64,000 bases of DNA, from NCBI RefSeq assembly GCF_013375155.1, contig NZ_JABXOF010000009.1, positions 124,001 to 188,000 of the forward strand, in the 5' to 3' direction. Origin of the DNA: Serratia ureilytica (lineage in GTDB: Bacteria > Pseudomonadota > Gammaproteobacteria > Enterobacterales > Enterobacteriaceae). Made by a program: the position numbers and the translations under genes. Positions 50,233-60,669 of this stretch are shown piece after piece. Below the pieces are notes generated by a model. That model had not been told where the DNA came from and ran no database searches. It saw only the letters and a list, made by a program, of their open reading frames with translations. Numbering within the stretch: the first letter of the stretch is position 1; every line of letters begins with the position of its first letter.

Positions 50233-51288
50233 CACCAGCCGGCGGGTATCCAGCCGCTGCAGGCCGACAGACAGCAGCAGGCTGCCCCCCAGCGCCACGC
50301 CGAACACCCAGAAGATATCCAGCAGCGGGTGGCCGGTGAAGTCCAGGTGCCGGCTGCGCATCACGTTGACGATCAGGGCGTGAAAACCGTAGATCGCCAG
50401 CGAATGGCGGGAAAATACGCTCAGCCAGCCGATCGGCTGCGGCAGACAGTGTTTCACCCACACCAGCAGCGCCACCGCCGCCATAAACACCAGCGGGCCG
50501 CTGTAGATGTAGTAGGTATCGGCGAAGTTGCCGTTGATGAACAGCTGATGTTTGGTGCCGCGCGCAATCAGCGCCACGCACAGCGCAAATCCCAACGCCG
50601 CCAACCAGCCCACGGCGCGCCCGCGCGCCTCCATCATGCCAATCGCCCGTCCGGCCAACGCATACAGCAGGTAGTAGAAGGTATCGCCGTAGATATACAG
50701 GTTAACCGGCAGCAGATGCGCGTTGCCGAAGGTCAGCTTATCGGTATTCGGGTTGGCGATCGCCGCCAACATCACCAGCGCGGCGGCCAGGTAGCGGCGC
50801 GATACCGGTTTGACGCTAATCAGCGGCGACAGCAGGTAAATCACCGCGATGGCGTAGAAAAACCACAGATGATAGAACACCGGCTTTTGCAGGATGCCGC
50901 GCAGCGACGGCCAGAAACCGATCTTGGTGAAAGCCGCGATATAGATCAGCGCAATGGCGCTGTAGAACAGAATGCAGCAGAGGATGCGGGTGAAATGCCG
51001 CCGGCCGGCGCTCTTTTCGCCGAAGAACAGGTAGCCGGAAATCATGAAGAACAGCGGCACCGACACGCGCGACAGTGAGTTCAGCACGTTGGCGATGTCC
51101 CAGTTGTGCAACCCTATCGCCGCGCCGTTGGTGACGTAATAGGTGGTGGCGTGGATCATCACCACCATCATGCACGCCATCGCCCGCAGGTTGTCTATCC
51201 AGCCGATTTTCTCGCTCAAACGCTCGCCCGATCTTGTGTCATATTGATATGTTAAGAAGAGGTTATCGGGCACGGCGTTCGGCGACAA
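50227..51288 (-). CDS. wecH: O-acetyltransferase WecH
   Basis: An acyltransferase-3 membrane protein of up to 353 residues with about ten helices. It closely follows E. coli WecH (YiaH): [49 protein letters not shown] and the C-terminal [10 protein letters not shown]. WecH O-acetylates enterobacterial common antigen. The first 25 residues from the ATG at 51288 are not in E. coli WecH, so translation may begin later, for example at a TTG near 51219. Convergent overlap with the AraC-type gene. Confidence 0.92.
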   Translation of the reverse strand: MSPNAVPDNLFLTYQYDTRSGERLSEKIGWIDNLRAMACMMVVMIHATTYYVTNGAAIGLHNWDIANVLNSLSRVSVPLFFMISGYLFFGEKSAGRRHFTRILCCILFYSAIALIYIAAFTKIGFWPSLRGILQKPVFYHLWFFYAIAVIYLLSPLISVKPVSRRYLAAALVMLAAIANPNTDKLTFGNAHLLPVNLYIYGDTFYYLLYALAGRAIGMMEARGRAVGWLAALGFALCVALIARGTKHQLFINGNFADTYYIYSGPLVFMAAVALLVWVKHCLPQPIGWLSVFSRHSLAIYGFHALIVNVMRSRHLDFTGHPLLDIFWVFGVALGGSLLLSVGLQRLDTRRLVS

Positions 51289-51436
51289 CCCAAAAGCGAA
51301 ATATCAGAATGCACTTAAACAACACCTTATGATTGCGAAGGTGAACAATTGGCGGCAAAATAGCCGCCATAACTCGCTCAGTTTGCGCTTCCCGCCCTGG
51401 CAGTTCCTTTTTCTCTTTTACTATCAGTACAATAAT

Positions 51437-52684
51437 ATGAAAACGACATTACCACCTGCGGCACGTTTGGGCCGGCAGGCGCTTTTATTCCCTCTTTGTC
51501 TGGTGCTGTTCGAGTTCGCCACCTATATCGGCAACGATATGATTCAGCCCGGCATGCTGGCCGTCGTGGCGGATTTCAACGCCGGCGAAGAGTGGGTGCC
51601 CACCTCGATGACCGCCTATCTGGCCGGCGGCATCTTCCTGCAGTGGCTGCTCGGGCCGCTGTCGGATCGCCGCGGCCGTCGCCCGGTGATGCTGGCCGGG
51701 GTGGCGTTCTTTATCGTCTCCTGCCTGGCGATCCTGCTGGTCACCACCATCGAGCAGTTCATCGCCATGCGTTTCCTGCAGGGCATCGGCCTGTGCTTTA
51801 TCGGCGCGGTCGGCTACGCCACGATTCAGGAGTCGTTCGAAGAGGCGGTGTGCATCAAAATCACCGCCCTGATGGCTAACGTGGCGCTGATCGCCCCGCT
51901 GCTGGGGCCGCTGGCCGGTGCGGCGCTGATCCACGTCGCACCGTGGCAAAGCATGTTCGTGCTGTTTGCGGCGCTGGCGGCCATCGCCTTCTACGGCCTG
52001 TGGAAAGCCATGCCGGAGACCGCCACGCTGCAGGGCGAGGCGTTCTCCGCCGCCAACCTGTGGCGCGACTACCGCCAGGTGCTGGGCAACCGCCGCTTCC
52101 TGTGCGGCGCCCTGGCGATCGGTTTCGCCAGCCTGCCGCTGCTGGCCTGGATCGCCCAGTCGCCGGTGATCCTGATCAGCGGGGAGTCGTTGTCGACGCT
52201 GGATTACGGCCTGCTGCAGATCCCGGTGTTCGGCGCACTGATCCTCGGCAACCTGACGCTGGCGCGCCTGACCGGCAAAAACAGCGTGGAGCGCCTGATC
52301 AAGCTGGGCGCTGGCCCGATGCTTCTGGGGCTGCTGATCGCCGCGCTGGCGACTCAGTTCTCCAGCCACGCCTACCTGTGGATGACCGCCGGCCTGAGCC
52401 TGTACGCCTTCGGCATCGGCCTCGCCAACGCCGGGCTGTACCGCCTGACGCTGTTCTCCAGCAACGTCAGCAAAGGCACCGTGTCCGCCACCATGGGCAT
52501 GCTGAGCATGATGGTGTTCACCGTCGGCATCGAGCTGGCCAAGGTCGCCTACGTCTGGGGCGGCAGCGGGTTGTTCAACCTGTTCAACCTCATCAGCGGC
52601 CTGTGCTGGCTGACGTTGGTGGCGCTGTTCCTCGCCAAACGCCGCAACGGCGATCCCACCCCGCAGCCGAACGGCGCGGCATAA
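51437..52684 (+). CDS. mdfA: Multidrug efflux transporter MdfA
   Basis: A 12-helix MFS drug/proton antiporter of 415 residues. It matches E. coli Mdf[36 protein letters not shown], with the membrane-embedded acidic residue E26 of E. coli corresponding to the E in [13 protein letters not shown]. The motif-A loop is [14 protein letters not shown]. The ATG at 51437 is chosen by alignment; the upstream in-frame ATG at 51329 would add a 36-residue tail. It ends at a shared terminator. Confidence 0.96.
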   Translation: MKTTLPPAARLGRQALLFPLCLVLFEFATYIGNDMIQPGMLAVVADFNAGEEWVPTSMTAYLAGGIFLQWLLGPLSDRRGRRPVMLAGVAFFIVSCLAILLVTTIEQFIAMRFLQGIGLCFIGAVGYATIQESFEEAVCIKITALMANVALIAPLLGPLAGAALIHVAPWQSMFVLFAALAAIAFYGLWKAMPETATLQGEAFSAANLWRDYRQVLGNRRFLCGALAIGFASLPLLAWIAQSPVILISGESLSTLDYGLLQIPVFGALILGNLTLARLTGKNSVERLIKLGAGPMLLGLLIAALATQFSSHAYLWMTAGLSLYAFGIGLANAGLYRLTLFSSNVSKGTVSATMGMLSMMVFTVGIELAKVAYVWGGSGLFNLFNLISGLCWLTLVALFLAKRRNGDPTPQPNGAA

Positions 52685-52694
52685 GCGCGACGAT

Positions 52695-52729
52695 AAAACG
52701 CCGGTCTGGTTTCCCGACCGGCGTTTTTT
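52695..52729. terminator. Bidirectional terminator between mdfA and the LysE-family gene
   Basis: An 11-bp stem AAACGCCGGTC / GACCGGCGTTT with an 8-base loop, followed by T residues on the plus strand and by TTTTAT on the minus strand. It serves two convergent genes. Confidence 0.9.
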
Positions 52730-52737
52730 ATGCGGCT

Positions 52738-53379
52738 TCAGCCGAGCAGCTCCCCCAGCGCATACCCCGCTCCCACCACCGCTACCGCCAACAACAGCAA
52801 CGCCGACAGGACGGAGATCGCCCGTCGCGCGCGCTGCAATGCCGTTCCCGACAGCAGGGTGATATAGGCCAGCAAGATGGCGAAGTCCATCAGCACCCAC
52901 AGCGCGATCAGCAACGTCAGGCTGCCGCCGACCGAGGGGGTGACGGCGATGAACTGCGGAAAAAAGGCGACGAAGAAAATGATGTCCTTAGGGTTGGCGA
53001 TGCCCACCAGAAAACCGTTCACGATCGCCGAGCATTTTTGCGGCGGCGCAACGGGCCGCGCATCGGGGGCCGGCGAGGAGAAATCCTCATACAGCGAGGC
53101 GATCGCCATGCGGGCGATAAACAAGCAGCCCAACAGGCTGATCCCCTGCAGCATGCGCCTTTCGACGGCGAACAGCCCGGTGACGATCAGCGCAGCGATG
53201 CCGATCAGCAGCAGTGAGGCCCCGTTGCTGCCCAGCGCGGTCCACAGCGCCCGCCGGGCGCCAAAGCGCGTCGCGGTGTTGGCGACCATTACCACCACCG
53301 GCCCCGGCGTGGCGATAAGCAGGAAAATAGCGGCGAAATACGCCGCCAGCAACGACAGGTTCATCTTTATTTCACTCAC
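52738..53379 (-). CDS. LysE/RhtB-family amino-acid exporter
   Basis: A 213-residue protein with about six helices. The family motif is FLLIATPGPVVVMVANTATRFGARRAL near the N-terminus and GFLVGIANPKDIIFFVAFFPQFI in the middle. Probably exports an amino acid or analogue. The start may be M1 (53379) or M6. A LysR gene is divergent 106 bases away and presumably controls it. Confidence 0.9.
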   Translation of the reverse strand: MSEIKMNLSLLAAYFAAIFLLIATPGPVVVMVANTATRFGARRALWTALGSNGASLLLIGIAALIVTGLFAVERRMLQGISLLGCLFIARMAIASLYEDFSSPAPDARPVAPPQKCSAIVNGFLVGIANPKDIIFFVAFFPQFIAVTPSVGGSLTLLIALWVLMDFAILLAYITLLSGTALQRARRAISVLSALLLLAVAVVGAGYALGELLG

Positions 53380-53485
53380 ATTCAGACGGTTGGCATCGGA
53401 TCATTATGATGCCGCCGCCCCCGCCTTGAAAAAGGAGTAATCCTGTCGTTTACTGTGAATCAGACTCATCCTGAGAGACGCCGCG

Positions 53486-54397
53486 ATGGCCAGTTCCCTT
53501 CCGCCGCTTTACGCCCTGCGCGCCTTCGAAAGCGCCGCCCGCACCGGCTCGTTCACGCTGGCCGCCGACGCGCTGCATCTCACCCCCAGCGCCGTCAGCA
53601 AGCATATCAAAACGCTGGAGCAGCACTTTGGCTGTCGCTTGTTCCAGCGCAATGGCCCGCGCATCGAGGTCACCCCGCAGGGAAAAATCTTCGCCGCCGA
53701 GCTGCAGCAGGGGTTTGCGCGCATCGAGCAAGCCTGCGAGCTGTTCAGAAGCCACCGCGATCTGCTGCGGCTGAAGGCGCCCTCTACCCTGACCCTGCGC
53801 TGGCTGCTGGACTGCCTGAGCCGGTTCCGGCAAACGGCGCAGGCGTTCGAAGTGCAGGCAGCCAGCGTGTGGATGGACATCGACAACGTGGACTTTTTCA
53901 GCGAACCCTACGACTGCGCCATTCTGCTCGGCAACGGCTATTTCGGCGCCAACACCGCCGCCGTAAAACTGTTCGACGAATGGCTGATCCCGATTTGCGC
54001 CCCTGCGCTGCTCGCCGACGCGCAGCGCGATCTTGCCGCCTGCCCGCTGCTCCATCCTTCGCCCGATCGGCGCGACTGGCGGCGCTGGCTGCAAAAAAGC
54101 GGCATCGCGACCCCGATCGATCTTATGCGCGGCCAGGTATTTGATTCGCTGGAACAGGGCAACGCGGCGGCCATCGCCGGGCACGGCGTCTCGATCGGCG
54201 ATCTGGCGCTGAGCCTGCGGACGATTGAGGAGGGGTTATTGGCGGTGCCCTGTGACGCCGCCGTGCGCACCGGCGACGGTTACTATCTGGTTTGGCCGGA
54301 GGAATCGGCGAAACGGCCGCTGATCGAGCGTTTACAAGCGTTTCTCGCCGCCCAAACGCCCGACGTCAGCCGGGCCGCCGTCAGGTTTATCGGGTAG
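53486..54397 (+). CDS. LysR-family regulator (GcvA-like) divergent from the LysE exporter
   Basis: A 303-residue LysR regulator. HTH about 6-65 (LYALRAFESAARTGSFTLAADALHLTPSAVSKHIKTLEQ), with the effector domain typical of the GcvA/AmpR-like branch (YDCAILLGNGYFG). A candidate activator for the exporter gene. Confidence 0.92.
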   Translation: MASSLPPLYALRAFESAARTGSFTLAADALHLTPSAVSKHIKTLEQHFGCRLFQRNGPRIEVTPQGKIFAAELQQGFARIEQACELFRSHRDLLRLKAPSTLTLRWLLDCLSRFRQTAQAFEVQAASVWMDIDNVDFFSEPYDCAILLGNGYFGANTAAVKLFDEWLIPICAPALLADAQRDLAACPLLHPSPDRRDWRRWLQKSGIATPIDLMRGQVFDSLEQGNAAAIAGHGVSIGDLALSLRTIEEGLLAVPCDAAVRTGDGYYLVWPEESAKRPLIERLQAFLAAQTPDVSRAAVRFIG

Positions 54398-54408
54398 GGG
54401 AGTTCGGC

Positions 54409-54684
54409 CTATCGCTCTTCGCGCGTATGCCAAATACGCAGAACATAAATCGTTGCCGGCTGCACCTGGTAACGTATCTCATAACGGCCGACCAGAATAC
54501 GCCTCACTTCCTGCGGTAAAAACTCGTCCAGCCTTTCACCCAGGCGAGGATTATCGAGCAACGCTTTAGGCGCGGCGACCAAGGCCTTCACCGAATTCGC
54601 TGCCGCAGTGCGGTTAGCCAAGGCAAGAAACTCAAACAAACGCGCCAAATCCGATAGCGCCTTACTCGTCCATTTTAACTCCAT
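54409..54684 (-). CDS. ParE/RelE-family toxin
   Basis: A 91-residue toxin of the RelE/ParE superfamily: N-terminal ELKWTSKALSDLARLFEFLA, a central RLGERLDEF, then VRRILVGRYEIRYQV and the basic end LRIWHTREER. The fold and the antitoxin type fit ParE (gyrase inhibitor) better than a ribosome-dependent RNase, but this is not certain. Its ATG overlaps the antitoxin stop by one base (TGATG), so translation is coupled. Confidence 0.9.
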   Translation of the reverse strand: MELKWTSKALSDLARLFEFLALANRTAAANSVKALVAAPKALLDNPRLGERLDEFLPQEVRRILVGRYEIRYQVQPATIYVLRIWHTREER

Positions 54685-54944
54685 CAGCGCGGTACCGGCA
54701 GCGGCTCGTCACTGTCCAGGCTGGCCGCCCAGGCTTCTACCGACTCATGATCGATAACGTTTTGCTGTTCGACATCGGCCAGCGCCGCCAGCGTTAACCG
54801 ACGGCGCTCTTCCTCTTGCTCAAGCCAGGCGGCGAGGGCTTGCTTCACTATCCATCCCCGTGAGCGTTCAAGTTTGGCGGCCATTTCATCCACCTTTGCA
54901 GCCAAAGGCAGCGGGACATGAGCGGTGATAACTTTCGTATTCAT
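54684..54944 (-). CDS. Ribbon-helix-helix antitoxin
   Basis: An 86-residue RHH/CopG-type antitoxin from the ATG at 54944, which follows GAGGAG by 7 bases. The RHH unit is VITAHVPLPLAAKVDEMAAKLERSRGWIVKQAL (about 5-38), and the acidic C-terminal half would wrap the toxin. Directly upstream is a palindromic operator, as expected for autoregulation. Confidence 0.9.
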   Translation of the reverse strand: MNTKVITAHVPLPLAAKVDEMAAKLERSRGWIVKQALAAWLEQEEERRRLTLAALADVEQQNVIDHESVEAWAASLDSDEPLPVPR

Positions 54945-54962
54945 CGTCTTGCTCCTCAGTAC

Positions 54963-54996
54963 AATCAATATCAATCAAAGTGATTAAAGCTGATTA
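54963..54996. promoter_or_regulatory. Operator of the RHH/ParE module
   Basis: A perfect palindrome AATCA-AAG-TGATT (54973-54985) is flanked by further TCAAT/TGATTA copies. The site lies 20-50 bases before the antitoxin ATG. RHH antitoxins usually bind such repeated short half-sites. Confidence 0.65.
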
Positions 54997-55026
54997 TACC
55001 GCCATCAGAGAACAAAAAACACGCAA

Positions 55027-56868
55027 TCAGTTACCGAACAGCCCGCCGTCGCGCAGCAGATGCTCGTTGCCCTTGCGGCGGGTAAAGCCGCTGCGATCGA
55101 AGAACTCCAGCACCTGGATCGCCAGCTTGCGCCCGACGCCGAGCCGATCGCGGAAATCGGCGGCGTTGGCGCCCCCGCGCTCCGCATCCAGCTCGCGGAT
55201 CAGCGCCGCGAACTGATCGATGCGTCGGCTGAGGTAGTAGCGATCCACCACCACCGCCGTCACATGGCCCAGTTGAGCCGCCTTGCGCAGCAGCGCGCGC
55301 ACCCGGCTCTCCTCTTCGCCCAGCTCGCTCGCCAGATCGCGCACCCACCACGGCTCGTCGCCGAACAGCGGCTCGATGCGCGCCCACAGCGGCGCCTCGT
55401 CGGCGCTGAACGCCAGGCCGTGTTCCGGCAGGTGCAGCCAGCCGCGCGTATTGTGCAGCGCGCCGGCCTTCAGCAGCCGATCGATCATCATAAACACCAG
55501 CGTTTCCGGCTGCTGAGGCAGGGCCATGCGCCGCAGGCGGGCGCGCCCTAAGCCCAGCTGATCGGCGTGCTGTTGGTGATACTCCGCCAGCACCTGCAGC
55601 AGGCGGCTTTCCGCCTGTTGCACCTGATCCTGCGCCAGCGCCCGGTCACCGACGATCAGCAGATCGCGGTTCGCCAGCAGTGCCGCCAGGCCGTCGTCGG
55701 TCAACTGACGCGCCCAGGCAAACGCCGCCAGCGACAGCGCGCCGTGCGGCAGCTCAAGCGCCAGCGCCTGCGCATCGTCCTGCGCCTGCGCCAGGGCCTG
55801 CAGCCAGGCCAAATAGTCCGGCTGGCGCTTGCCGCGCTTGGGCGCATTCAGCCTGAGTACCCGGGCCGCGCCCAGCGTTTGCCGCGCGCCGATATCGCGC
55901 AGCACCAGCCGATCGTTCTCCGCCAGCCACAGCGGACGATCGAGGATCAGTTCCGCCAGTCCGTCGTTCAGCAGCGAAATGCGTCCGGTGATGTGGCTGG
56001 CGGCATGGTGCAGATGCAGCGGCTGCCAATGGCGGATCGGCCGATCCGTCTCAAGCGCCACCAGAATGCGTTCCGCCGCCTCCGGCGGGCGCTGCGCCAG
56101 CAGCCAATCGCCGCGCGCGATCCGGTCTTTATCGACATCGCCGCTGATGTTAAGCGCGATGCGTTGCCCGGCCTGCGCCTGTTCCACGGTCTGATTCTGG
56201 GCATGCAGGCCGCGCACCCGCACCGGCGCGTCGGCGCCGGTCAGCCACAGCGTATCCCCCACCTTCACCCGGCCGCCGAGCGCGGTGCCGGTCACCACCA
56301 GCCCCGCCCCTTTGACGCTGAACGCACGGTCTACCGCCAGACGAAAACGGCGCGTCAGCGCATGCTCGCCGGGCGACAGCGCCAGCAAATGCGCGCGCAG
56401 CGCCTCGATACCCTCGCCCGCCGCCGCCGCGGTGACAAACAGCGGCGCATCGGGCCAGCCCTGGCGCGCCAGCTCGTCGCGCACCTGAACGCGCACCTCA
56501 TCGATACGCGCCGCCTCCACCCGGTCGGCCTTGGTCAGCGCCACCGTCAGCGCCGCCCGCCCGCTCAGGCGCAGGATCGCCAGATGCTCGCGGGTCTGCG
56601 CCATCACACCATCGTCGCAGGCCACCACCAGCAGCGCATGGTCAATGCCGCCGACGCCCGCCAGCATATTGGCGAGGAATTTTTCGTGGCCGGGCACGTC
56701 GATAAAGCCCAGCACCCGGCCGTCCGGCTGCGGCCAGTAGGCGTAGCCCAGATCGATGGTCATGCCGCGGCGCTTTTCTTCCGGCAGGCGATCCGCGTTG
56801 ATCCCGGAGATCGCCTGCAGCAGAGTGGTTTTGCCATGATCGACATGGCCGGCGGTGGCGATGATCAT
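55027..56868 (-). CDS. selB: Selenocysteine-specific elongation factor SelB
   Basis: A 613-residue GTPase (E. coli 614) that carries Sec-tRNA-Sec to UGA codons followed by a SECIS hairpin. G1 is GHVDHGKT at 7-14, G2 around [13 protein letters not shown]3 DVPGHEKF, G4 TKAD. Four winged-helix domains at the C-terminus bind the SECIS element. The ATG at 56868 makes an ATGA overlap with selA; the upstream ATG at 56928 would put 20 residues before the invariant [13 protein letters not shown]. Confidence 0.97.
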   Translation of the reverse strand: MIIATAGHVDHGKTTLLQAISGINADRLPEEKRRGMTIDLGYAYWPQPDGRVLGFIDVPGHEKFLANMLAGVGGIDHALLVVACDDGVMAQTREHLAILRLSGRAALTVALTKADRVEAARIDEVRVQVRDELARQGWPDAPLFVTAAAAGEGIEALRAHLLALSPGEHALTRRFRLAVDRAFSVKGAGLVVTGTALGGRVKVGDTLWLTGADAPVRVRGLHAQNQTVEQAQAGQRIALNISGDVDKDRIARGDWLLAQRPPEAAERILVALETDRPIRHWQPLHLHHAASHITGRISLLNDGLAELILDRPLWLAENDRLVLRDIGARQTLGAARVLRLNAPKRGKRQPDYLAWLQALAQAQDDAQALALELPHGALSLAAFAWARQLTDDGLAALLANRDLLIVGDRALAQDQVQQAESRLLQVLAEYHQQHADQLGLGRARLRRMALPQQPETLVFMMIDRLLKAGALHNTRGWLHLPEHGLAFSADEAPLWARIEPLFGDEPWWVRDLASELGEEESRVRALLRKAAQLGHVTAVVVDRYYLSRRIDQFAALIRELDAERGGANAADFRDRLGVGRKLAIQVLEFFDRSGFTRRKGNEHLLRDGGLFGN

Positions 56869-58259
56869 GATGCGCTCAACGCGTCGATCAGCGCCCCTTC
56901 CTGTTCCAGACAGCGCAGATCCAGCCACAGCCGGCCGTCGCCAAGGCGGCCGATCACCGGCTGCGGCAGGCGGCGCCAGCGTTCAGCCAGCGCTTCCAGC
57001 GTAGCGCCACGGCCGTCGCGCGGCGTGAAGGTCAGCGCATAGCTGGGCAGACGATCCACCGGCAGCGAACCGCTGCCAATCTGCGACCAGCACGGTTCGG
57101 CGCGCAGCGCGAAATCGGCGGTGAACCGTGGCGTCAGCGCCGTCAGCAGCCGCTCGGCCGTCTGTTGCATCTCCTGCTGCGGGCGGGTCAGCAGCCGCAG
57201 CGTCGGCAGTTGCTCAGCCAGTTTTTCCGGCTGCAAATAAAGCCGCAGCGTGGCCTCCAGGGCCGCCAGCGTCAGCTTGCCGACGCGCAGCGCGCGCTTG
57301 AGCGGGTGCTGCTGCAGGCGCGCGATCAGCGCCTTTTTGCCGACGATGATGCCGGCTTGCGGGCCGCCCAGCAGCTTATCGCCGGAGAACGTCACCAGAT
57401 CGACGCCGGCGGCCAGCAACCGCTGCGGCATCGGTTCGGCGGGCAGGCCGTACTGCGCCATATCGATCAGCGAGCCGCTGCCCAGATCGGTGGCGGTCGG
57501 CACGCCCTGTTCGGCCCCGAGCTGCGCCAGTTCGGCCTCGTCGACCGCCGCGGTAAAGCCCTGAATGCTGTAGTTGCTGGTGTGCACTTTCATCAACAGG
57601 CCGGTCTGCTCGTTGATGGCCTGGCGGTAATCCTTCAGATGGGTGCGGTTGGTGGTGCCGACCTCAACCAATTGACAGCCGGCCTGGCGCATCACGTCGG
57701 GAATGCGGAACGCGCCGCCGATCTCCACCAGCTCGCCGCGCGACACCACCACCTCTTTGCCGGGGGCGATCGCCGCCAGCATCAGCAGCACCGCCGCCGC
57801 GTTGTTATTGACGATGCAGGCGTCTTCCGCGCCGGTCAGCCGGCACAGCAGACTCGCCACCGCCCGATCGCGATGGCCGCGCCCGGCGCCGTCCAGATCG
57901 TACTCCAGCGTCACCGCCTCCCCCATCACCGCGCTCACCGCATCCTGCACCGGCTGCGCCAGCAGGGCGCGCCCGAGGTTGGTGTGCAGCACAGTGCCGC
58001 TGAGGTTGAACACCGGCAATAACGCCGGGCGCTGCTGCCGAGCCAGCTCCGCCCGCAGCGCCTGCGGCCAGTCGCCGCACCAGGCCGGTAAACGTTGCTG
58101 CTGTTTTATCGCGTCGCGCGCCTCGGCCTGCAGCCGGCGCAGCAGTTCGCCGATCAGCGTCTGGCCATGCTGCGCCACCAGCGGTTCAATCGCGGGTTCA
58201 CGCAGCAGGCGGTCGATGGCGGGCAGTTGGCTGTAAAGAAGGTGGGATTCAGTGCTCAT
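56865..58259 (-). CDS. selA: L-seryl-tRNA(Sec) selenium transferase SelA
   Basis: A PLP enzyme of 464 residues (E. coli 463) that converts Ser-tRNA-Sec to Sec-tRNA-Sec using selenophosphate. The PLP lysine is K295 in [14 protein letters not shown]. Other family text: [14 protein letters not shown] and TSNYSIQGF. It is the first gene of selAB and overlaps selB by 4 bases. With selB and selC also present, only selD, the selenophosphate synthase gene, is not seen in the window. Confidence 0.98.
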   Translation of the reverse strand: MSTESHLLYSQLPAIDRLLREPAIEPLVAQHGQTLIGELLRRLQAEARDAIKQQQRLPAWCGDWPQALRAELARQQRPALLPVFNLSGTVLHTNLGRALLAQPVQDAVSAVMGEAVTLEYDLDGAGRGHRDRAVASLLCRLTGAEDACIVNNNAAAVLLMLAAIAPGKEVVVSRGELVEIGGAFRIPDVMRQAGCQLVEVGTTNRTHLKDYRQAINEQTGLLMKVHTSNYSIQGFTAAVDEAELAQLGAEQGVPTATDLGSGSLIDMAQYGLPAEPMPQRLLAAGVDLVTFSGDKLLGGPQAGIIVGKKALIARLQQHPLKRALRVGKLTLAALEATLRLYLQPEKLAEQLPTLRLLTRPQQEMQQTAERLLTALTPRFTADFALRAEPCWSQIGSGSLPVDRLPSYALTFTPRDGRGATLEALAERWRRLPQPVIGRLGDGRLWLDLRCLEQEGALIDALSAS

Positions 58260-58296
58260 GGTCGCTCGGTTTTCAGTTTAGACGTATCGGCATAGC

Positions 58297-58316
58297 AAAA
58301 CCCCGCCGCGGCGGGG
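58297..58316 (-). terminator. Hairpin with T tract between yibF and selA
   Basis: A 7-bp stem CCCCGCC / GGCGGGG with a GC loop, followed on the minus strand by TTTT. It lies 12 bases after the yibF stop. It should end yibF transcription, although part may read through into selAB since only 37 bases remain before the selA start codon. Confidence 0.8.
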
Positions 58317-58328
58317 AGAAAAGAACGT

Positions 58329-58934
58329 TCAGGGCGGCGCCGTGCGGGCGAAACTTTCGCGGGCGAACAGGCGTTCGGCCAGCTTGACCAGCGCCGGACG
58401 TTGGACGCACCAGTTGGGCAGGATGCGGCGGAAATTCAGGTAGCCCAGCGCGCAGCCGGTGGCGATATCCGCCAGCGTCAGCCGCTCGGCATTGAGCCAC
58501 GTTTTTTCCTGCGCCAGCGCCTCCAGCGCATCCAGGCCGTGCGTCAGCTTGTCACGCTGGCGCAGCATCCAGTTTTCGTCCTGCTTTTCCGGCGCGCGCC
58601 GGCTTTCGCGGTACAGCGTCGCCGCCGCTTCGGTCACGCCGTCCGCCAGCGCCGCCACCTGGCGGACGCGCAGCGCTGCGGCGCGATCGGCCGGCAAAAA
58701 CGCCGGCTCCACCGTCAGCAGTTCGAGGTATTCGGCCACGATCGGCGAGTCGTAAAACACCTCGCCGTCATCGGCGATCAGCACCGGCACTTTGCCGAGC
58801 GGGTTCTGCTCCTTCACCCGGCTGCCGGGCTCATACGGCGGATCGTTGACGAATTCAAACGCGATCCCCTTCTCCAGCAGCATCACGGAAATCTTGCGCA
58901 CAAAGGGGCTGGTGTAACTGCCGATAAGCTTCAT
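58329..58934 (-). CDS. yibF: Glutathione S-transferase-like protein YibF
   Basis: A 201-residue GST. The thioredoxin-like N-terminus MKLIGSYTSPFVRKISVMLLEKGI and the conserved NPLGKVPVLIADDGEVFYDS are as in E. coli YibF, and the gene lies just upstream of selA as in E. coli. Its natural substrate is unknown. Confidence 0.93.
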   Translation of the reverse strand: MKLIGSYTSPFVRKISVMLLEKGIAFEFVNDPPYEPGSRVKEQNPLGKVPVLIADDGEVFYDSPIVAEYLELLTVEPAFLPADRAAALRVRQVAALADGVTEAAATLYRESRRAPEKQDENWMLRQRDKLTHGLDALEALAQEKTWLNAERLTLADIATGCALGYLNFRRILPNWCVQRPALVKLAERLFARESFARTAPP

Positions 58935-58974
58935 CCGGTCTCCTCCGCTTCGTCCTGGCCGCGGCGCAATGCCC

Positions 58975-59625
58975 TTACTTCACCGCCAGAGTATCGATAA
59001 TCCGCTGCACCAGCGCCTGATGCACTTCCGGCGTTTTGGCCGGCGACAGCATTTGCAGCGTTACCACCCGTTTGTTGAACACCGTCAACACCAGGGTGGA
59101 CACCACCTTTTGGCCGTTGACGGTCTGCTCGGTATCCACCCGGCGAAACTTCTGTTTGCCGACGGTGAAGTTCTCTTCTTTGGTGGTCTGGATATTCTGA
59201 TAGCGCTCGGCCAGCACCGTGATGGCGCTCTGCGTCAGCTCTTTCAGCATTTTGTCGCTGGTATTGATCTTCATGCCGTCCGGCGGGATCACTTCGGACG
59301 AAACCGCGCTCTGGCGCGACTTGCCGTCAAGAAAGCGCTGGATGGTGGAGGTGCTGTCATTGACGATGCCGCTGTTCAGCGTTTGATCGCTAAAGCCCGG
59401 CGGCAACTCGAAGGTGATCTTGCCCTTCTGCAGCGACACGTTCAGCCCCGGCGGCGCGGGTGGGGCCTCTACCGGCGCAGGCGGCGGCGGTGGCGCGGGC
59501 TGCGTCACGGTCGGCTTGGTGTCCGGTGGCGGCACCGCCGGTTTGGTGTCGTCCTTGTTGTCGCAGGCCGCCAGTCCGATCGCCAGCACGGCGACCGCGG
59601 TCAGTTTTGCCAGGGTGTTTAACAT
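58975..59625 (-). CDS. dcrB: DcrB-family lipoprotein
   Basis: A 216-residue lipoprotein from the ATG at 59625. The lipobox LAAC puts the lipidated cysteine at residue 21. A 40-residue Pro/Ala/Val linker follows, then the DcrB domain (ELPPGFSDQTLNSG to RIIDTLAVK). DcrB in E. coli is a periplasm-facing lipoprotein required by phages C1 and C6 and linked to envelope lipoprotein processing. The proline-rich linker is longer than I recall for E. coli DcrB. It is about 40 bases upstream of yibF. Confidence 0.85.
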   Translation of the reverse strand: MLNTLAKLTAVAVLAIGLAACDNKDDTKPAVPPPDTKPTVTQPAPPPPPAPVEAPPAPPGLNVSLQKGKITFELPPGFSDQTLNSGIVNDSTSTIQRFLDGKSRQSAVSSEVIPPDGMKINTSDKMLKELTQSAITVLAERYQNIQTTKEENFTVGKQKFRRVDTEQTVNGQKVVSTLVLTVFNKRVVTLQMLSPAKTPEVHQALVQRIIDTLAVK

Positions 59626-59711
59626 CGTGGTTCCTTTCGCTTGGCGCGTCATGGCCTAAACGTAGCAACTCGCCCGGGCGAATGCCAGAAGCCCGTTCTG
59701 AAATTGCTTGT

Positions 59712-59735
59712 CCGGCCCCGCGCGAACGGGGCCGG
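59712..59735 (-). terminator. Strong hairpin after fdhE
   Basis: A perfect 9-bp GC-rich stem CCGGCCCCG / CGGGGCCGG with a 6-base loop, 5 bases after the fdhE stop. Only a weak T-rich stretch follows (ACAAGCAATTT), but the stem is very stable. It is taken as the end of the fdo operon. Confidence 0.7.
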
Positions 59736-59739
59736 GCGG

Positions 59740-60669
59740 TTACTCCGCCGGGAACAGGAACGGATTGATGCTGCTGCGGCCGAAGCCTTCCTCTTCCATG
59801 CGGGCGTCCAGCACCAGCGAAGCCAGATCGTCGGCCACCGCTTCGACCTGCGGGTCTTTTTCCTGATAGAGGATCTTCAGGTAAGTGCCGCAGTCGCCGC
59901 AGCTTTCCGCCTTCACCGCCGCCTGCTCGCTGTCCAGCGACCAGTAGTTGAGATCGCGGGTCTGCTCGCAGTTGCTGCACTTCACCCGCACCACGTGCCA
60001 TTCGCTTTCGCACAGGTTGCAGTGCAGGTAGCGCAGGCCGTTGACGGTGCCGATATGCACCATGCTGGAAACCGGGATGCTGCCGCACACCGGGCAGAAC
60101 TGGCGCTGCTCGCCGTATTCGGCGCGCGCCTTGCCGGGGATCAGGCTGGCCATCTGCGCCCAATAGAGCGACAGTGCGGCCCAGAGGAACGGCGCCTTCT
60201 CGCTGCCCACCTTGCCGAACTCGCGGTTGAGCAAGGCGTCGGCCATCAGCTCCAGCTCGTGCGCCGAGGCCTTCTCCAGGTTGTCCAGCACCACCAGAAT
60301 GTGCTCCGGCGCCTGCGGACGCAGCTCGGCGATCAGCGACGTCAGCAGCTTGCGCCAGTGCTCGCTGCGCGGGAACACGCTCAGATCGAGCGGCGGTTTG
60401 CCGCTGGCGGCGCCCTGCACCAACGCTTCACTCAGATCGAGCTGCAGCGGGTTATCGTGCAACGCATGCTGCTGCGCCTGCGCCAGCTCGGCGGCAAAGT
60501 TCAGGTAGTCACCCAGCGGGTTGTCGACCGCCAGCTGACGCAGACGATCGGCGCGGCGGCTGTACAGGCTTTTCAGGTTGGCGAAAAGTAACGGCGGGAT
60601 ATTCTCCGCCGTTGTGGACTTCTCACGCTGTGCCCCTAACTGCTCTTTAGGAACGATGCGGATACTCAT
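59740..60669 (-). CDS. fdhE: Formate dehydrogenase accessory protein FdhE
   Basis: A 309-residue cytosolic protein (same as E. coli) needed for active respiratory formate dehydrogenases, acting before Tat export. Four rubredoxin-like cysteine pairs are visible: CPVC, CNLC, CSNC and CGDC in the C-terminal half. It overlaps fdoI by one base (TGATG) and ends the fdo operon. Confidence 0.97.
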   Translation of the reverse strand: MSIRIVPKEQLGAQREKSTTAENIPPLLFANLKSLYSRRADRLRQLAVDNPLGDYLNFAAELAQAQQHALHDNPLQLDLSEALVQGAASGKPPLDLSVFPRSEHWRKLLTSLIAELRPQAPEHILVVLDNLEKASAHELELMADALLNREFGKVGSEKAPFLWAALSLYWAQMASLIPGKARAEYGEQRQFCPVCGSIPVSSMVHIGTVNGLRYLHCNLCESEWHVVRVKCSNCEQTRDLNYWSLDSEQAAVKAESCGDCGTYLKILYQEKDPQVEAVADDLASLVLDARMEEEGFGRSSINPFLFPAE

